This document shows positions 16,604 through 25,500 of a stretch of 64,000 nt of DNA, in pieces. The stretch is from Streptomyces asoensis (GTDB lineage Bacteria > Actinomycetota > Actinomycetes > Streptomycetales > Streptomycetaceae). The stretch is from positions 2,480,001 through 2,544,000 of the forward strand of contig NZ_BNEB01000005.1 in NCBI RefSeq assembly GCF_016860545.1. The letters are read 5' to 3'. Each line of letters starts with the position of its first letter. The first letter of the stretch is position 1. A program made the position numbers and the translations under genes. A model generated the notes under the pieces. It made no database searches. It had not been told where the DNA came from and saw nothing but the letters and a program-made list of their open reading frames with translations.

Positions 16604-16676
16604 GGACCGCTCGGGCCGTGGACCGCTCAGACCGCTCGGGTCATGGACCCCTCAGGTCGTGGACCCCTCAGGTCGT
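16604..16676. repeat. Short tandem repeat at the 3' end of the DUF4188 gene
   Basis: Two exact adjacent copies of GGACCCCTCAGGTCGT (16645-16660 and 16661-16676) follow degenerate copies beginning GGACCGCTC at 16604 and 16620. The stop codon of the minus-strand DUF4188 gene (16668-16670) lies inside the last copy, so the repeat encodes its final residues. Confidence 0.7.
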
Positions 16677-17165
16677 GGTCGACCGGTGCGCGAAGCGGTC
16701 CTTCGCGTACCTCCCCCGCCGCTCCAGCGGGACCTGCCCGTGCGCGGCGGCGAGGCCGAAGGCCGGCATGTCCCCGTAGATCGCCTCGTAGGACCCCTCC
16801 GGCACGACGTACGTCTCGTGCCAGATCCCCACGTGCCCGCGTACCTTCCCGCCCTTCTCCAGGCGGTTGATCTTCGCCCACGCCTCCCGGTGGAACGCGT
16901 CCGGGGCGCTCGCGTACGCGTACAGCTTCTCCTCGGACTCCCAGTACTGGACGACGTAGTACGTCCGCGGCGACGCGGTCAGCAGCACCCGGGAGAGGAG
17001 TCCGCGGCCCGGGTCCTTCTTCAGCTCCGCCAGCATCCGGAACATGGCGAGCATGACCGGCACCCACTGGTGCACGGCCCAGAAGTGGTTGACGCGCATC
17101 CCGATCAGCAGGACGACCACGTCCCCCCGGGCATCCGCGGTGGTTCGGGCGGCTGTGGCAGACAT
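16668..17165 (-). CDS. DUF4188 (monooxygenase-like) protein
   Basis: 165 aa. The family start DVVVLLIGMRVNHFWAVHQW, followed by MLAELKKDPGRGLL and YYVVQYWESEEKLYAYA, matches DUF4188 proteins. Some of these are described as monooxygenase-related with a ferredoxin-like alpha/beta-barrel fold. No heme or metal motif can be assigned by eye, so the reaction is unknown. ATG start at 17163-17165. It is divergent from the MerR-type gene, whose start is 38 nt away; that regulator probably controls it. The tail HRSTTT is encoded by a tandem repeat. Confidence 0.85.
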   Translation of the reverse strand: MSATAARTTADARGDVVVLLIGMRVNHFWAVHQWVPVMLAMFRMLAELKKDPGRGLLSRVLLTASPRTYYVVQYWESEEKLYAYASAPDAFHREAWAKINRLEKGGKVRGHVGIWHETYVVPEGSYEAIYGDMPAFGLAAAHGQVPLERRGRYAKDRFAHRSTTT

Positions 17166-17203
17166 GCTTGGATAGTGCCGCTGACCAACGAAGGGCGCAA
17201 GAC

Positions 17204-17848
17204 GTGCGGCTGGCCGAACTGAGCGGAGCGAGCGGTGTGTCCACCGCGACGATCAAGTACTACCTGCGCGAGGGGCTCCTGCCGCCCGGCCGCCAGATCA
17301 ACGCCACGACCGCCGAGTACGACGCGGAGCATCTGCGCCGGCTGCGGCTGGTGCGCGCGATGATCCAGGTGGGCGGACTGCCGGTGACCACGGTCCGCGA
17401 GGTCCTCGGCCATGTCGACGACGACTCCCTGGGCCGCACGATCCGGCTCGGCGCGGCCCTGTGGGCGCTGCCGCAGGTCCCGGAGCCGGACGCCGAGGAC
17501 GAGTACGTGCGCGCCGCCCGCCGGGAGACGGACGAACTGCTGCGGGCCCTGGGCTGGTCGAACGCCCGGCTGCTGACGACCGTCTCCCCCGCCTACCGCT
17601 CCCTGGTGGTGGCAGTGGCCGCGCTGCGGCGGCTCGGCCATGACTGGGACGCCGAACTCCTGCTGCCCTACGCCCGGTTGATGCACCGCGCGGCCGAGCT
17701 CGATCTGGACTTCGTGGAGCGCCGGGAGTCGGAGGCGGAGCGGATCGAGACGGCGGTGCTGGGCGCGATCCTCGTCGACCCGATGCTCCAGGCGCTGCAC
17801 CGGCTGGCGCAGGAGGAGGAGTCCGCGCGGCGGTACGGCTTCGAGTGA
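17204..17848 (+). CDS. MerR-family transcriptional regulator
   Basis: 214 aa. The N-terminal MerR winged helix (RLAELSGASGVSTATIKYYL, REGLLPPGR) is followed by the dimerisation helix (about residues 75-110) and a C-terminal helical domain of about 100 residues. That domain has no metal-binding cysteines, so a heavy-metal sensor is unlikely. The GTG at 17204 follows GAAGGG with 8-nt spacing. A TTG at 17168 would add 12 residues of non-family sequence. The divergent DUF4188 gene is the obvious candidate target. Confidence 0.9.
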   Translation: MRLAELSGASGVSTATIKYYLREGLLPPGRQINATTAEYDAEHLRRLRLVRAMIQVGGLPVTTVREVLGHVDDDSLGRTIRLGAALWALPQVPEPDAEDEYVRAARRETDELLRALGWSNARLLTTVSPAYRSLVVAVAALRRLGHDWDAELLLPYARLMHRAAELDLDFVERRESEAERIETAVLGAILVDPMLQALHRLAQEEESARRYGFE

Positions 17849-17859
17849 GCCCGGACACG

Positions 17860-17893
17860 CGGAAAGCCCCCCGCCGAAGCGAGGGGCTTTCCG
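17860..17893. terminator. Bidirectional terminator, merR / tRNA cluster
   Basis: CGGAAAGCCCC (17860-17870) pairs with GGGGCTTTCCG (17883-17893). The right arm ends 6 nt beyond the last tRNA (minus strand), and the left arm starts 11 nt after the merR stop, so it can serve both units. Confidence 0.7.
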
Positions 17894-17899
17894 GTGATG

Positions 17900-17972
17900 T
17901 ACCCCCGACCGGATTCGAACCGGCGCTACCGCCTTGAGAGGGCGGCGTGCTAGGCCGCTACACAACGGGGGC
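17900..17972 (-). tRNA. tRNA-Glu (CUC)
   Basis: 73 nt without encoded CCA. Acceptor GCCCCCG/CGGGGGU, anticodon loop CUCUCAA with anticodon CUC, T-arm GGTTCGAATCC. Identical in sequence to the copy at 18094-18166. Confidence 0.96.
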
Positions 17973-18000
17973 CTGGACACTGCGTTTCCGCAGGTCCGAG

Positions 18001-18072
18001 CTGGTCTACCTGGACTCGAACCAAGACTAACTGAACCAGAATCAGTCGTGCTGCCAATTACACCATAGACCA
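18001..18072 (-). tRNA. tRNA-Gln (CUG)
   Basis: 72 nt. Acceptor UGGUCUA/UAGACCA, anticodon loop UUCUGGU with anticodon CUG, T-arm TTGGTTCGAGTCC. Confidence 0.95.
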
Positions 18073-18093
18073 AAGTGGTTTAGACCAGTTCAG

Positions 18094-18166
18094 TACCCCC
18101 GACCGGATTCGAACCGGCGCTACCGCCTTGAGAGGGCGGCGTGCTAGGCCGCTACACAACGGGGGC
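18094..18166 (-). tRNA. tRNA-Glu (CUC)
   Basis: 73 nt, same sequence as the copy at 17900-17972; anticodon CUC in loop CUCUCAA. Confidence 0.96.
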
Positions 18167-18228
18167 CCTAGCGATCCTGCATCGAGGTGAGAGGGAGCTA
18201 CCCTGACTCTCCTCGCGGGAAGGATCAG

Positions 18229-18301
18229 TACCCCCGACCGGATTCGAACCGGCGCTACTGCCTTGAGAGGGCAGCGTGCTAGGCCGCTACACAACGGGGG
18301 C
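18229..18301 (-). tRNA. tRNA-Glu (CUC), anticodon-stem variant
   Basis: 73 nt. Same as the other two Glu copies except for one compensated pair in the anticodon stem (a C-G pair replaced by U-A). This keeps the stem intact and shows the copy is functional. Confidence 0.95.
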
Positions 18302-18343
18302 TTCGTGGAGTAGATCTCCACAGGCGCAGATAAGCTCTGCGAG

Positions 18344-18415
18344 CTGGCCTACCTGGACTCGAACCAAGACTAACTGAACCAGAATCAGTCGTGCTGCCAA
18401 TTACACCATAGGCCA
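18344..18415 (-). tRNA. tRNA-Gln (CUG)
   Basis: 72 nt, first tRNA of the cluster in transcription order. It differs from the other Gln copy by one compensated acceptor-stem pair (UGGCCUA/UAGGCCA). Anticodon CUG. Confidence 0.95.
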
Positions 18416-18507
18416 CTGGAACGCAATCCCCGTGGGGGTTCTTGTTCTAGCGTTGCTCCCCCGGTTTCCGGCCTTTCGGCCCGCTCCTCGGCGGCGCAGG
18501 AAGAACA

Positions 18508-19236
18508 TTACCCGAAGGTGGACCGGGCTCCAAAACGGGTATCGGGGCCGAGGACGGCGGGCAGTTCGGCGAGCGAGACGATCCGGTGGCGTCCGGACGG
18601 CAGCTCGACGGTGGCCGCACCGTGGCGGTCGATCCACACCGAGAGCAGTCCGGCGTCGGCGGCGCCCCGTCCGTCGATCTCCGGATGGTCGCCCACGTAG
18701 GCGACCTGGTGCGGGGCCAGCGACAGGGCCTCGCAGGCCGCGAGGAAGGCGCCGGCCTCCGGCTTGGAGACGCCGAGTTCCGCGGCGCACAGGATGGCCT
18801 CGAAGCGGTCGTGGACGCCGAGGACGCGCAGCTTGTGGTCCTGGACGTGGATGCTGGAGTTGGAGAGCACCGCGTGCCGGTGGCTGGCGGCGAGGGCGTC
18901 CAGCACGGGCAGGACGTCCGGGAAGAGCGACCAGGCGGCCTCGTAGTGCGCGTGGTAGCGGCCCAGCCAGTCGTCGGCCTGCGCGTCGGTCATCTCGCGG
19001 GCGAGGAACGCGCGCACCCGGTCGCGGCGCTGGTCCTCGAAGGTGATGCCGCCCGCCGAGAACCGGGCCCAGTGCTCGTCGGTGACCTCGCGCCACCGCG
19101 CGAGCCCCGCCTCGGCGGTGCCGAACCGGTCGAGCAGCCCCTCGGCCGCGAGATACGACCGCATGCCCTCACGATCGGCGGTCGTGTAGTCGAAGAGGGT
19201 GTCGTCCACGTCCCAGACCACGGCACGAATGCTCAT
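18508..19236 (-). CDS. HAD-superfamily hydrolase
   Basis: 242 aa. HAD motif I is WDVDDTLFDY at residues 8-17 with the nucleophile Asp and the +2 Asp. Motif II is LSNSSI, the motif III lysine lies in GVSKPEAGAF, and motif IV is VGDHPEIDGRGA. The helical cap between motif I and II (about residues 20-95) makes this a C1-cap, haloacid dehalogenase/phosphoglycolate phosphatase-like enzyme. The substrate is unknown. ATG at 19234-19236. Upstream in-frame codons run into the gltX 3' region and are not supported. It lies between gltX and the tRNA cluster on the same strand. Confidence 0.9.
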   Translation of the reverse strand: MSIRAVVWDVDDTLFDYTTADREGMRSYLAAEGLLDRFGTAEAGLARWREVTDEHWARFSAGGITFEDQRRDRVRAFLAREMTDAQADDWLGRYHAHYEAAWSLFPDVLPVLDALAASHRHAVLSNSSIHVQDHKLRVLGVHDRFEAILCAAELGVSKPEAGAFLAACEALSLAPHQVAYVGDHPEIDGRGAADAGLLSVWIDRHGAATVELPSGRHRIVSLAELPAVLGPDTRFGARSTFG

Positions 19237-19356
19237 GCCCCGACGGTATCGCGGGGCCGCCGTCGCATGAACGGGGACATCCGCCGATCCGGGCCCGCGC
19301 ACGTGCGAGGGGCGGCCCCCGGAGTCCGGGAGCCGCCCCTCGGCCGTGTGACGGCG

Positions 19357-20880
19357 TTACGCCGCGAGCCTGGCGAGCGCCGCGTCGACGCGGGCCAGCG
19401 TCTTCTCCTTGCCCAGGATCTCCAGGGACTCGAAGAGCGGCAGGCCGACCGTGCGGCCGGTGACCGCGACCCGCACGGGGGCCTGGGCCTTGCCGAGCTT
19501 GAGGCCGTGGGCCTCGCCGGCGGCCAGGACGGCCTCCTTCAGGGACTCGGCCGAGGTCCAGTCGGCCGACTCCAGCTTCTCCCGCGCCGTGGCCAGCAGG
19601 GCGTCGCTGCCCTCCTTCATGGCCTTGGCCCAGCTCGCCTCGTCGGAGACCGGCTCGGGGAGGAAGAGGAAGTCGACGTTGTCGGTGATCTCCGACAGCA
19701 CCTTCAGACGGGTCTGGGCGTGCGGGGCGATCGCCGCCCACTTCGCCTCGTCGAAGTCCTCCGGGGCCCAGGGGGCGAAGGGCGCCTTCAGCCAGGGGGC
19801 GCAGCGCTCGGTGAAGTCCTTCACGTCGAGCAGGCGGATGTGGTCGGCGTTGATCGCCTCGGCCTTCTTGAGGTCGAAGCGGGCCGGGTTGGGGTTGACG
19901 TCCGCGATCTCGAAGGCCGCGGTCATCTCGTCCATCGTGAAGATGTCCTGGTCGGCCGAGAGCGACCAGCCGAGGAGCGAGAGGTAGTTGAGCAGGCCCT
20001 CGGGGAGGAAGCCGCGCTCCCGGTAGAGGTTGAGCGAGGACTCCGGGTCGCGCTTGGACAGCTTCTTGTTGCCCTCGCCCATCACGTACGGCAGATGGCC
20101 GAAGGCGGGGGTCCCCTTGGCGACGCCCAGCTCGATCAGCGCCTTGTACAGGGCGATCTGGCGCGGGGTGGAGGAGAGCAGGTCCTCGCCGCGCAGGACG
20201 TGCGTGATCTCCATCAGCGCGTCGTCGACCGGGTTGACCAGGGTGTAGAGCGGGGCGCCGTTCGCGCGGACGATGCCGAAGTCCGGCACGTTCTCCGGGG
20301 TGAAGGTCAGCTCGCCGCGGACCAGGTCCGTGAAGGTGATCGTCTCGTCGGGCATCCGGAAGCGGACGATCGGGGTGCGGCCCTGGGCCTCGTACTGCGC
20401 CACCTGCTCGTCGGTGAGGTCGCGGCAGTGGCCGTCGTAGCCGGAGGGCCGGCCGGCGGCGCGGGCGGCGTCGCGGCGGGTGTCCAGCTCCTCCTGGGAG
20501 CAGTAGCAGTGGTAGGCGTGGCCGGCCTCGAGGAGCCTGCGGGCCACGTCGGCGTAGAGGTCCATGCGCTGCGACTGGCGGTACGGCGCGTGCGGGCCGC
20601 CGATCTCGGGGCCCTCGTCCCAGTCGAAGCCCAGCCAGCGCAGCGAGTCCAGGAGCTGCTCGTAGGACTCCTCGGAGTCACGGGCGGCGTCGGTGTCCTC
20701 GATGCGGAAGACCAGGGTGCCCTGGTGATGCTTGGCGAACGCCCAGTTGAACAGGGCGGTGCGGACCAGGCCCACGTGGGGGTTGCCGGTGGGCGAGGGG
20801 CAGAAACGGACGCGTGGGGGTACCCCCTGTCCGAGTGGGGCCGAGGACTTGGGGGAGGGGGAGCCGGGTGCGCTAGCCAC
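19357..20880 (-). CDS. gltX: Glutamyl-tRNA synthetase
   Basis: 507 aa class I synthetase. The HIGH-type motif lies in PSPTGNPHVGLVRTALF (about residues 28-44) and the KMSKS-type loop is KKLSKRD near residue 265. Streptomyces lack a glutaminyl-tRNA synthetase as far as known, so this enzyme is expected to charge both tRNA-Glu and tRNA-Gln, the latter then amidated by GatCAB. The GTG at 20880 overlaps the upstream FAH gene stop by 8 nt. The first 22 residues (rich in Ser, Pro, Gly) precede RVRFCPSPTG, where family members normally start within a few residues. This extension is encoded by a GC-rich hairpin repeat (20815-20858). A TTG at 20889 is a weaker alternative start. Confidence 0.95.
   Translation of the reverse strand: MASAPGSPSPKSSAPLGQGVPPRVRFCPSPTGNPHVGLVRTALFNWAFAKHHQGTLVFRIEDTDAARDSEESYEQLLDSLRWLGFDWDEGPEIGGPHAPYRQSQRMDLYADVARRLLEAGHAYHCYCSQEELDTRRDAARAAGRPSGYDGHCRDLTDEQVAQYEAQGRTPIVRFRMPDETITFTDLVRGELTFTPENVPDFGIVRANGAPLYTLVNPVDDALMEITHVLRGEDLLSSTPRQIALYKALIELGVAKGTPAFGHLPYVMGEGNKKLSKRDPESSLNLYRERGFLPEGLLNYLSLLGWSLSADQDIFTMDEMTAAFEIADVNPNPARFDLKKAEAINADHIRLLDVKDFTERCAPWLKAPFAPWAPEDFDEAKWAAIAPHAQTRLKVLSEITDNVDFLFLPEPVSDEASWAKAMKEGSDALLATAREKLESADWTSAESLKEAVLAAGEAHGLKLGKAQAPVRVAVTGRTVGLPLFESLEILGKEKTLARVDAALARLAA
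20815..20858. repeat. Hairpin repeat element inside the gltX start region
   Basis: The segment contains the palindrome GGGGGTACCCCC (20816-20827) and, on the minus strand, a bulged stem CCCCC-GTCC / GGAC-GGGGG. It resembles a short interspersed repeat that I recall from many Streptomyces genomes, ending in CTTGGGGGAG. Here it is read as codons of gltX. Confidence 0.55.
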
Positions 20881-21658
20881 GCTTGACAACCTTGTTGGTG
20901 AGAGTGCCGATGCCTTCGATGGTGACGGCGACCTCGTCGCCGACAGCCAGGGGGCCTACCCCTGCCGGGGTGCCCGTGAGGATCACGTCGCCGGGGAGCA
21001 GCGTCATGGCCTCGGAGATGTTGACGATCAGATCCTCGATCGAGTGGATCATCTCGCTGGTGCGGCCGAGCTGCCGCTGCTGTCCGTTGACCGTCAGCTG
21101 GACGGTGAGGTCGCCGGCGGTCTCGAGGTCCAGGCCCGTCTCCACCCAGGGGCCCAGCGGGCAGGAGGTGTCGAAGCCCTTGGCCCGGGCCCACTGCTTC
21201 TCCCGCTTCTGGACGTCGCGTGCGGTGACGTCGTTCGCGCAGGTGTAGCCGAAGACGACGTCCGCGACGCGCTCGCGGGGCACCTCGCGGCACAGCCGCC
21301 CGATGACGACGGCGAGCTCCGCCTCGTGGTGGACCTCCGAGGAGAAGGCCGGGTACTGGATGGCGTCACCCGGCCCGATCACCGAGGTGGACGGCTTGAA
21401 GAAGGCGAACGGGGCGTCGGGCACCTCGTTGCCCAGTTCACGCGCGTGCTCGGCGTAGTTGCGGCCGAAGGCCACGACCTTGTTGGGCAGGACGGGCGGG
21501 AGCAGCCGGACCTTGCTCAGCGGCACCTTGGTGCCGGAGAGCTCGAAGTCCGTGAACGGGATGCCCTTGATGATGTCGAGGACGAGCTCGTCCGGCTGGT
21601 CGCCCTCGACCGCGCCGAAGGCGACGTTCCCGTCGATGGAGAACCTGGCGATGCGCAC
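20873..21658 (-). CDS. Fumarylacetoacetate hydrolase-family protein
   Basis: 261 aa. The FAH/2-hydroxyhepta-2,4-diene-1,7-dioate isomerase fold is clear: AFGRNYAEHARELG, then FFKPSTSVIGPGD, the metal-binding acidic cluster EVHHEAELAVVIGR, GYTCANDVTARD, and GDVILTGTPAGVGPL. Likely a cytosolic Mg-dependent C-C hydrolase, decarboxylase or oxaloacetate/acylpyruvate hydrolase; the exact substrate cannot be read from sequence. GTG start at 21658. It overlaps the start of gltX by 8 nt, so the two are co-transcribed with FAH first. Confidence 0.9.
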   Translation of the reverse strand: MRIARFSIDGNVAFGAVEGDQPDELVLDIIKGIPFTDFELSGTKVPLSKVRLLPPVLPNKVVAFGRNYAEHARELGNEVPDAPFAFFKPSTSVIGPGDAIQYPAFSSEVHHEAELAVVIGRLCREVPRERVADVVFGYTCANDVTARDVQKREKQWARAKGFDTSCPLGPWVETGLDLETAGDLTVQLTVNGQQRQLGRTSEMIHSIEDLIVNISEAMTLLPGDVILTGTPAGVGPLAVGDEVAVTIEGIGTLTNKVVKRG

Positions 21659-21804
21659 GGGTTGGTTGGCCCCTTGACTGAGCTGGCTGGAGTGTGACGT
21701 CCCAGGCTAACGCGGAAGGGCGCCCCCGGCCGGGGACGCCCTTGACATCCGTGGTGGCCGCTTTGAGCAATCTGCGGCCGGTGCCCGTATCTCCGCGTGA
21801 AGAT

Positions 21805-21993
21805 CTACTCCACGACGGAGGCGGCGACCGGGGCCTCCATGAGGACGGTGCGCTTGGGGTTGGCGGTCTGGGCGGGGAGCTCCAGGGAGTGCTCCAGCAG
21901 CTCCGGGAGCTGGACGTCGTCGGCGTCCTTGAGATGGGCCAGGGTCGTGCGCCGCGGGTTGGCGATCTTGTGGAACATCGTCGTCGTCTTCAC
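21805..21993 (-). CDS. 62-aa small protein with a duplicated ANPxRT motif
   Basis: From the GTG at 21993 the protein has 62 aa; from an ATG at 21978 it has 57. Neither has a strong Shine-Dalgarno sequence. The sequence contains two similar segments, KIANPRRTTLAHL near the N-terminus and QTANPKRTVLMEA near the C-terminus, separated by an acidic Leu-rich helix (LKDADDVQLPELLEHSLELP). I do not recognise it. It has no cysteine, no transmembrane segment and no modifying enzyme nearby, so a RiPP precursor is possible but unsupported. It lies alone between the FAH gene and the first conservon. Confidence 0.6.
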   Translation of the reverse strand: MKTTTMFHKIANPRRTTLAHLKDADDVQLPELLEHSLELPAQTANPKRTVLMEAPVAASVVE

Positions 21994-22597
21994 TGGTGTA
22001 CTCGACCCTGTCGTGTCCGGGCGTCCGGGGAGGCCCCCAAGGACCTGGGCGCGGACGCGGGTTGTCGGAAATGCCATCCCTGTAAAACGTCAGGCTAAAC
22101 ACGCGATTCCCGGTGAACGCGTGAAGGTCGCATGATCAGCGTGTGAGTTTGCTCACGAATCCATGGGCATAACGGTCATTTCTCGCCTTCGTCACACCCA
22201 CATCAAACGGACATCAGGTACCTGAAGCCCTCATTCCGCTCCTGATCATGGCGACTGGGACACCCTCCGGAGACCACCGCTTCACACCCTTATGTCCGCC
22301 TTATGCGGGAAGACTTTCTACGTCCCGTGACGCGACCCTCACGTGGTGTCACGGATGTCACAGCCTGGCCAACGGGCCTTGTTCGAGATTCTGCACTGTG
22401 CTGGAATTCCTCGGACCGCCGCGGGATCGAGCCGGCGCGCAGAGGGCGTCCAGAGCGCCCGGTGGCGGCGAGATCAGGGGGAGCCAGCGCCGGTACTCAC
22501 GACCACCCGGGGGGCGTAATTCAGGGCGCCCCTCAACACGCCGACACCGTCCTTCCGTTCACCCGGAGGGGCGCCTGGTCCAGAGGTTGCGACGCTA
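21994..22597. other. 604-bp non-coding stretch before the first conservon
   Basis: No supported gene. The first 250 bp are AT-richer than the surroundings and carry a GTGAG-TTTG-CTCAC inverted repeat (22143-22156). Promoters for the minus-strand small gene and for cvnA probably lie here. Frames that stay open in the region have no codon bias or family match. Confidence 0.5.
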
Positions 22598-25500
22598 GTG
22601 CAGGGACGTTTCAAGAGGGATGGCAGCGCTTCGGCCGAGCCGGAGCCGCACGGCGGGACTGGCCCGATGGCAGTCGGCTCCTCGCCCCAGCACGCCCAGA
22701 ACCCGGGTCAGGCCCCGTCCGGAGACGGCGGTGAGCGCCCCGGGCGCCCCGGCGCGTCCACGACGGCGGGCTCTCCTCCCCCGGCTCCGAACAAGCCACC
22801 GGCCGGTCCCACGGGTCCGGGTCCGCGCGTGGCGCTGCGCAACTGGCGCATCTCCACGCGTCTGGTCGCGCTGCTGACGCTCCCCGTGGTCGCGGCCACG
22901 ACGCTGGGCGCGCTGCGCATCAACCAGTCGATGGACGACATCCAGCAGCTCGACAACATGAAGCTGCTGACGGACATGACCAACCAGGCCACCGAGCTCG
23001 CGGTCCAGCTCCAGGACGAGCGCGACCTCTCGGCCGGCCCCCTGTCGCACGGCGGCAAGGCGAGCGACCCCGGCATCAAGGGTCTGCGCGAGAGCACGGA
23101 CCGCGCGCTGAGCGCCTTCCAGGACGCGTCGGAGGAGATCGACGGCGCCACCACGGACGGCAACCTCCAGGGTGTCCGCGACAGCCTCGTCGCCCTGCTG
23201 GGCGACCTCCAGGGCCTCGCCAAGGTCCGTTCGACGGCCTACGCGGAGAAGGGCAACTCCACCCAGACGGTGGAGGCCTACCACCGCCTCATCACCGGTC
23301 TGCTGGACCTCTCGCAGGACATGGCGCAGGCCACCAGCAACCCGGAGATGATCCAGCGCACGCGTGCGCTGGCCGCCTTCTCCTCCGCCAAGGAGTTCGC
23401 CTCCGTCCAGCGCGCCGTGCTCGCGGCGGCGCTGCCGGTGGGCATCACCACCTACGGCGACCTCTCCGAGAACGACCGGCAGTACGCCGAGGCCGCGCTC
23501 GAGAACCAGGCCTCCGAGCTCTCGATCTTCCGCAGCATCTACGGCGACAGCGGCGCCGAGAGCCTGCTGGCGCCGATCGAGCAGGGCAACCCGGTCATCG
23601 AGGACGCCGACACCTACGCCAACCGTGCCCTCAACTCGGCCAACGGTCTGGAGTCGCTGGACAAGCAGTCCTACCGGGACTGGACCGACGCCAGCTCCAC
23701 CAAGATCAAGCAGATGAAGAACATCGAGTTCACGCTGCTCGAGGACATGGAGCAGAAGGCACGTGAGCTGCGCGCCGAGTCGGAGCGCGAGGCGATCATC
23801 TCCGGTGCGCTCATCCTGCTCGTGCTCGGTGTCTCGCTGGTCGGCGCCTTCGTCGTCGCCCGGTCCATGATCCGTTCGCTGCGCCGCCTCCAGGAGACCG
23901 CCACCAAGGTCGCCCAGGACCGGCTGCCCGAGCTGGTCAAGCAGCTGTCAGAGTCCGACCCGCAGGACGTCGACACGTCCGTGGAGTCGGTCGGTGTGCA
24001 CTCCCGGGACGAGATCGGCCAGGTGGCCGCGGCCTTCGACGACGTGCACCGCGAGGCCGTCCGCCTCGCCGCCGAGCAGGCCCTCCTGCGGGGCAACGTC
24101 AACGCGATGTTCACCAACCTCTCGCGCCGCTCCCAGGGCCTCATCCAGCGTCAGCTCTCGCTCATCTCCGAACTGGAGTCCCGCGAGGCCGACCCGGACC
24201 AGCTGTCCTCGCTCTTCAAGCTCGACCACCTCGCGACCCGCATGCGCCGTAACGGTGAGAACCTCCTCGTCCTCGCGGGTGAGGAGCCCGGCCGCCGCTG
24301 GACCCGTCCGGTGCCGCTGGTCGACGTGCTGCGCGCCGCCGCCTCCGAGGTGGAGCAGTACGAGCGCATCGAACTGGCCTCCGTGCCGACCACCGAAGTG
24401 GCCGGCCGGGTCGTCAACGACCTCGTGCACCTCCTCGCCGAGCTGCTCGAGAACGCCACCTCGTTCTCCTCCCCGCAGACCAAGGTCAAGGTCACCGGTC
24501 ACGCGCTGCCCGACGGGCGCGTGCTGATCGAGATCCACGACACCGGTATCGGCCTCTCCCCCGAGGACCTCGCGGCGATCAACGAGCGGCTCGCCTCGCC
24601 GCCCACCGTGGACGTGTCGGTCTCCCGGCGCATGGGTCTGTTCGTGGTCGGCCGGCTGTCCCAGCGGCACGGCATCCGCATCCAGCTGCGCCCCTCCGAC
24701 TCCGGTGGCACGACCGCGCTGGTCATGCTGCCCGTCGACGTCGCGCAGGGCGGCAAGAAGCCCCAGCCCAAGCCCGGTCAGGCCGGTGTCGCGGGCGGTC
24801 CCGCCGCCGCGCAGGCCGCCGCGGGCGCCGCGGCGGCGCGTCGCCAGAACGGCTCGCAGAACGGTTCGCAGGGCGGTGCCCTCGGCGCCGGCAACGGCAA
24901 CGGCGGCCGGCTCGCCGCGGGACAGGGTCCCCGGGCCGCGCTGCCCGGCCGGGACGGCGGTGGCCGCCCCGGTGGCCAGCCGCCGCGCGGACCGCAGCAG
25001 CCGTCGGCCTCCCCGCAGCAGGGCCGTCCGGCCCCGGCGGGTGCGGGCTTCGGCGGCGGACAGGCGCCCGGCGCGCCGCAGGGTCTCCAGGCGGCCGGTA
25101 CGGGTTCGCAGGGCACGGACATGTTCGGCGCACGTCCCGCGCAGCGGGGCAACAAGGCGGAGCAGGGCGGCCGCGGCCGTCAGCCGCAGCTGCCGCCGCG
25201 CGGTGGTCCGCGCGCCGAGCTGCCGGGCGGCAACACCCAGCCGCGCGTCACCAGCTGGGGCGACGAGAACGCCCAGCCGCCGGTGCCGCGCAGCCCGCTG
25301 GACGCGCCGCGCGGTCACGAGGAGCCGGACGTCGCCCAGACGTCCCGCATGCCGCGCTTCGACGACCGGCAGGGTCCCGGCGCCACCGCCGAGATACCGG
25401 CCGTCCCTCGGATCGACGAGCGCCAGGGCCCGGCGGGCCCCGCCGACTTCGGCCGCCCCGTCGTGAACGGCGTCCAGAGCACGGGCCAGTTCCCGGCCGT

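Noticed and set aside
17105..18321. Minus-strand open frames across the tRNA cluster with repeated PLCSGLARRPLKAVAPVRIRSGV-like text
   Set aside because: The repeated text is translation of tRNA-Glu genes in the coding direction; no real protein.
21805..21993. RiPP (lanthipeptide or lasso) precursor
   Set aside because: No cysteine in the putative core and no cyclase, protease or transporter within reach; kept only as an unknown small protein.
22248..22734. Plus-strand frames just before cvnA1
   Set aside because: Cys/His/Arg-rich composition without codon bias; one runs into the cvnA1 start in another frame.
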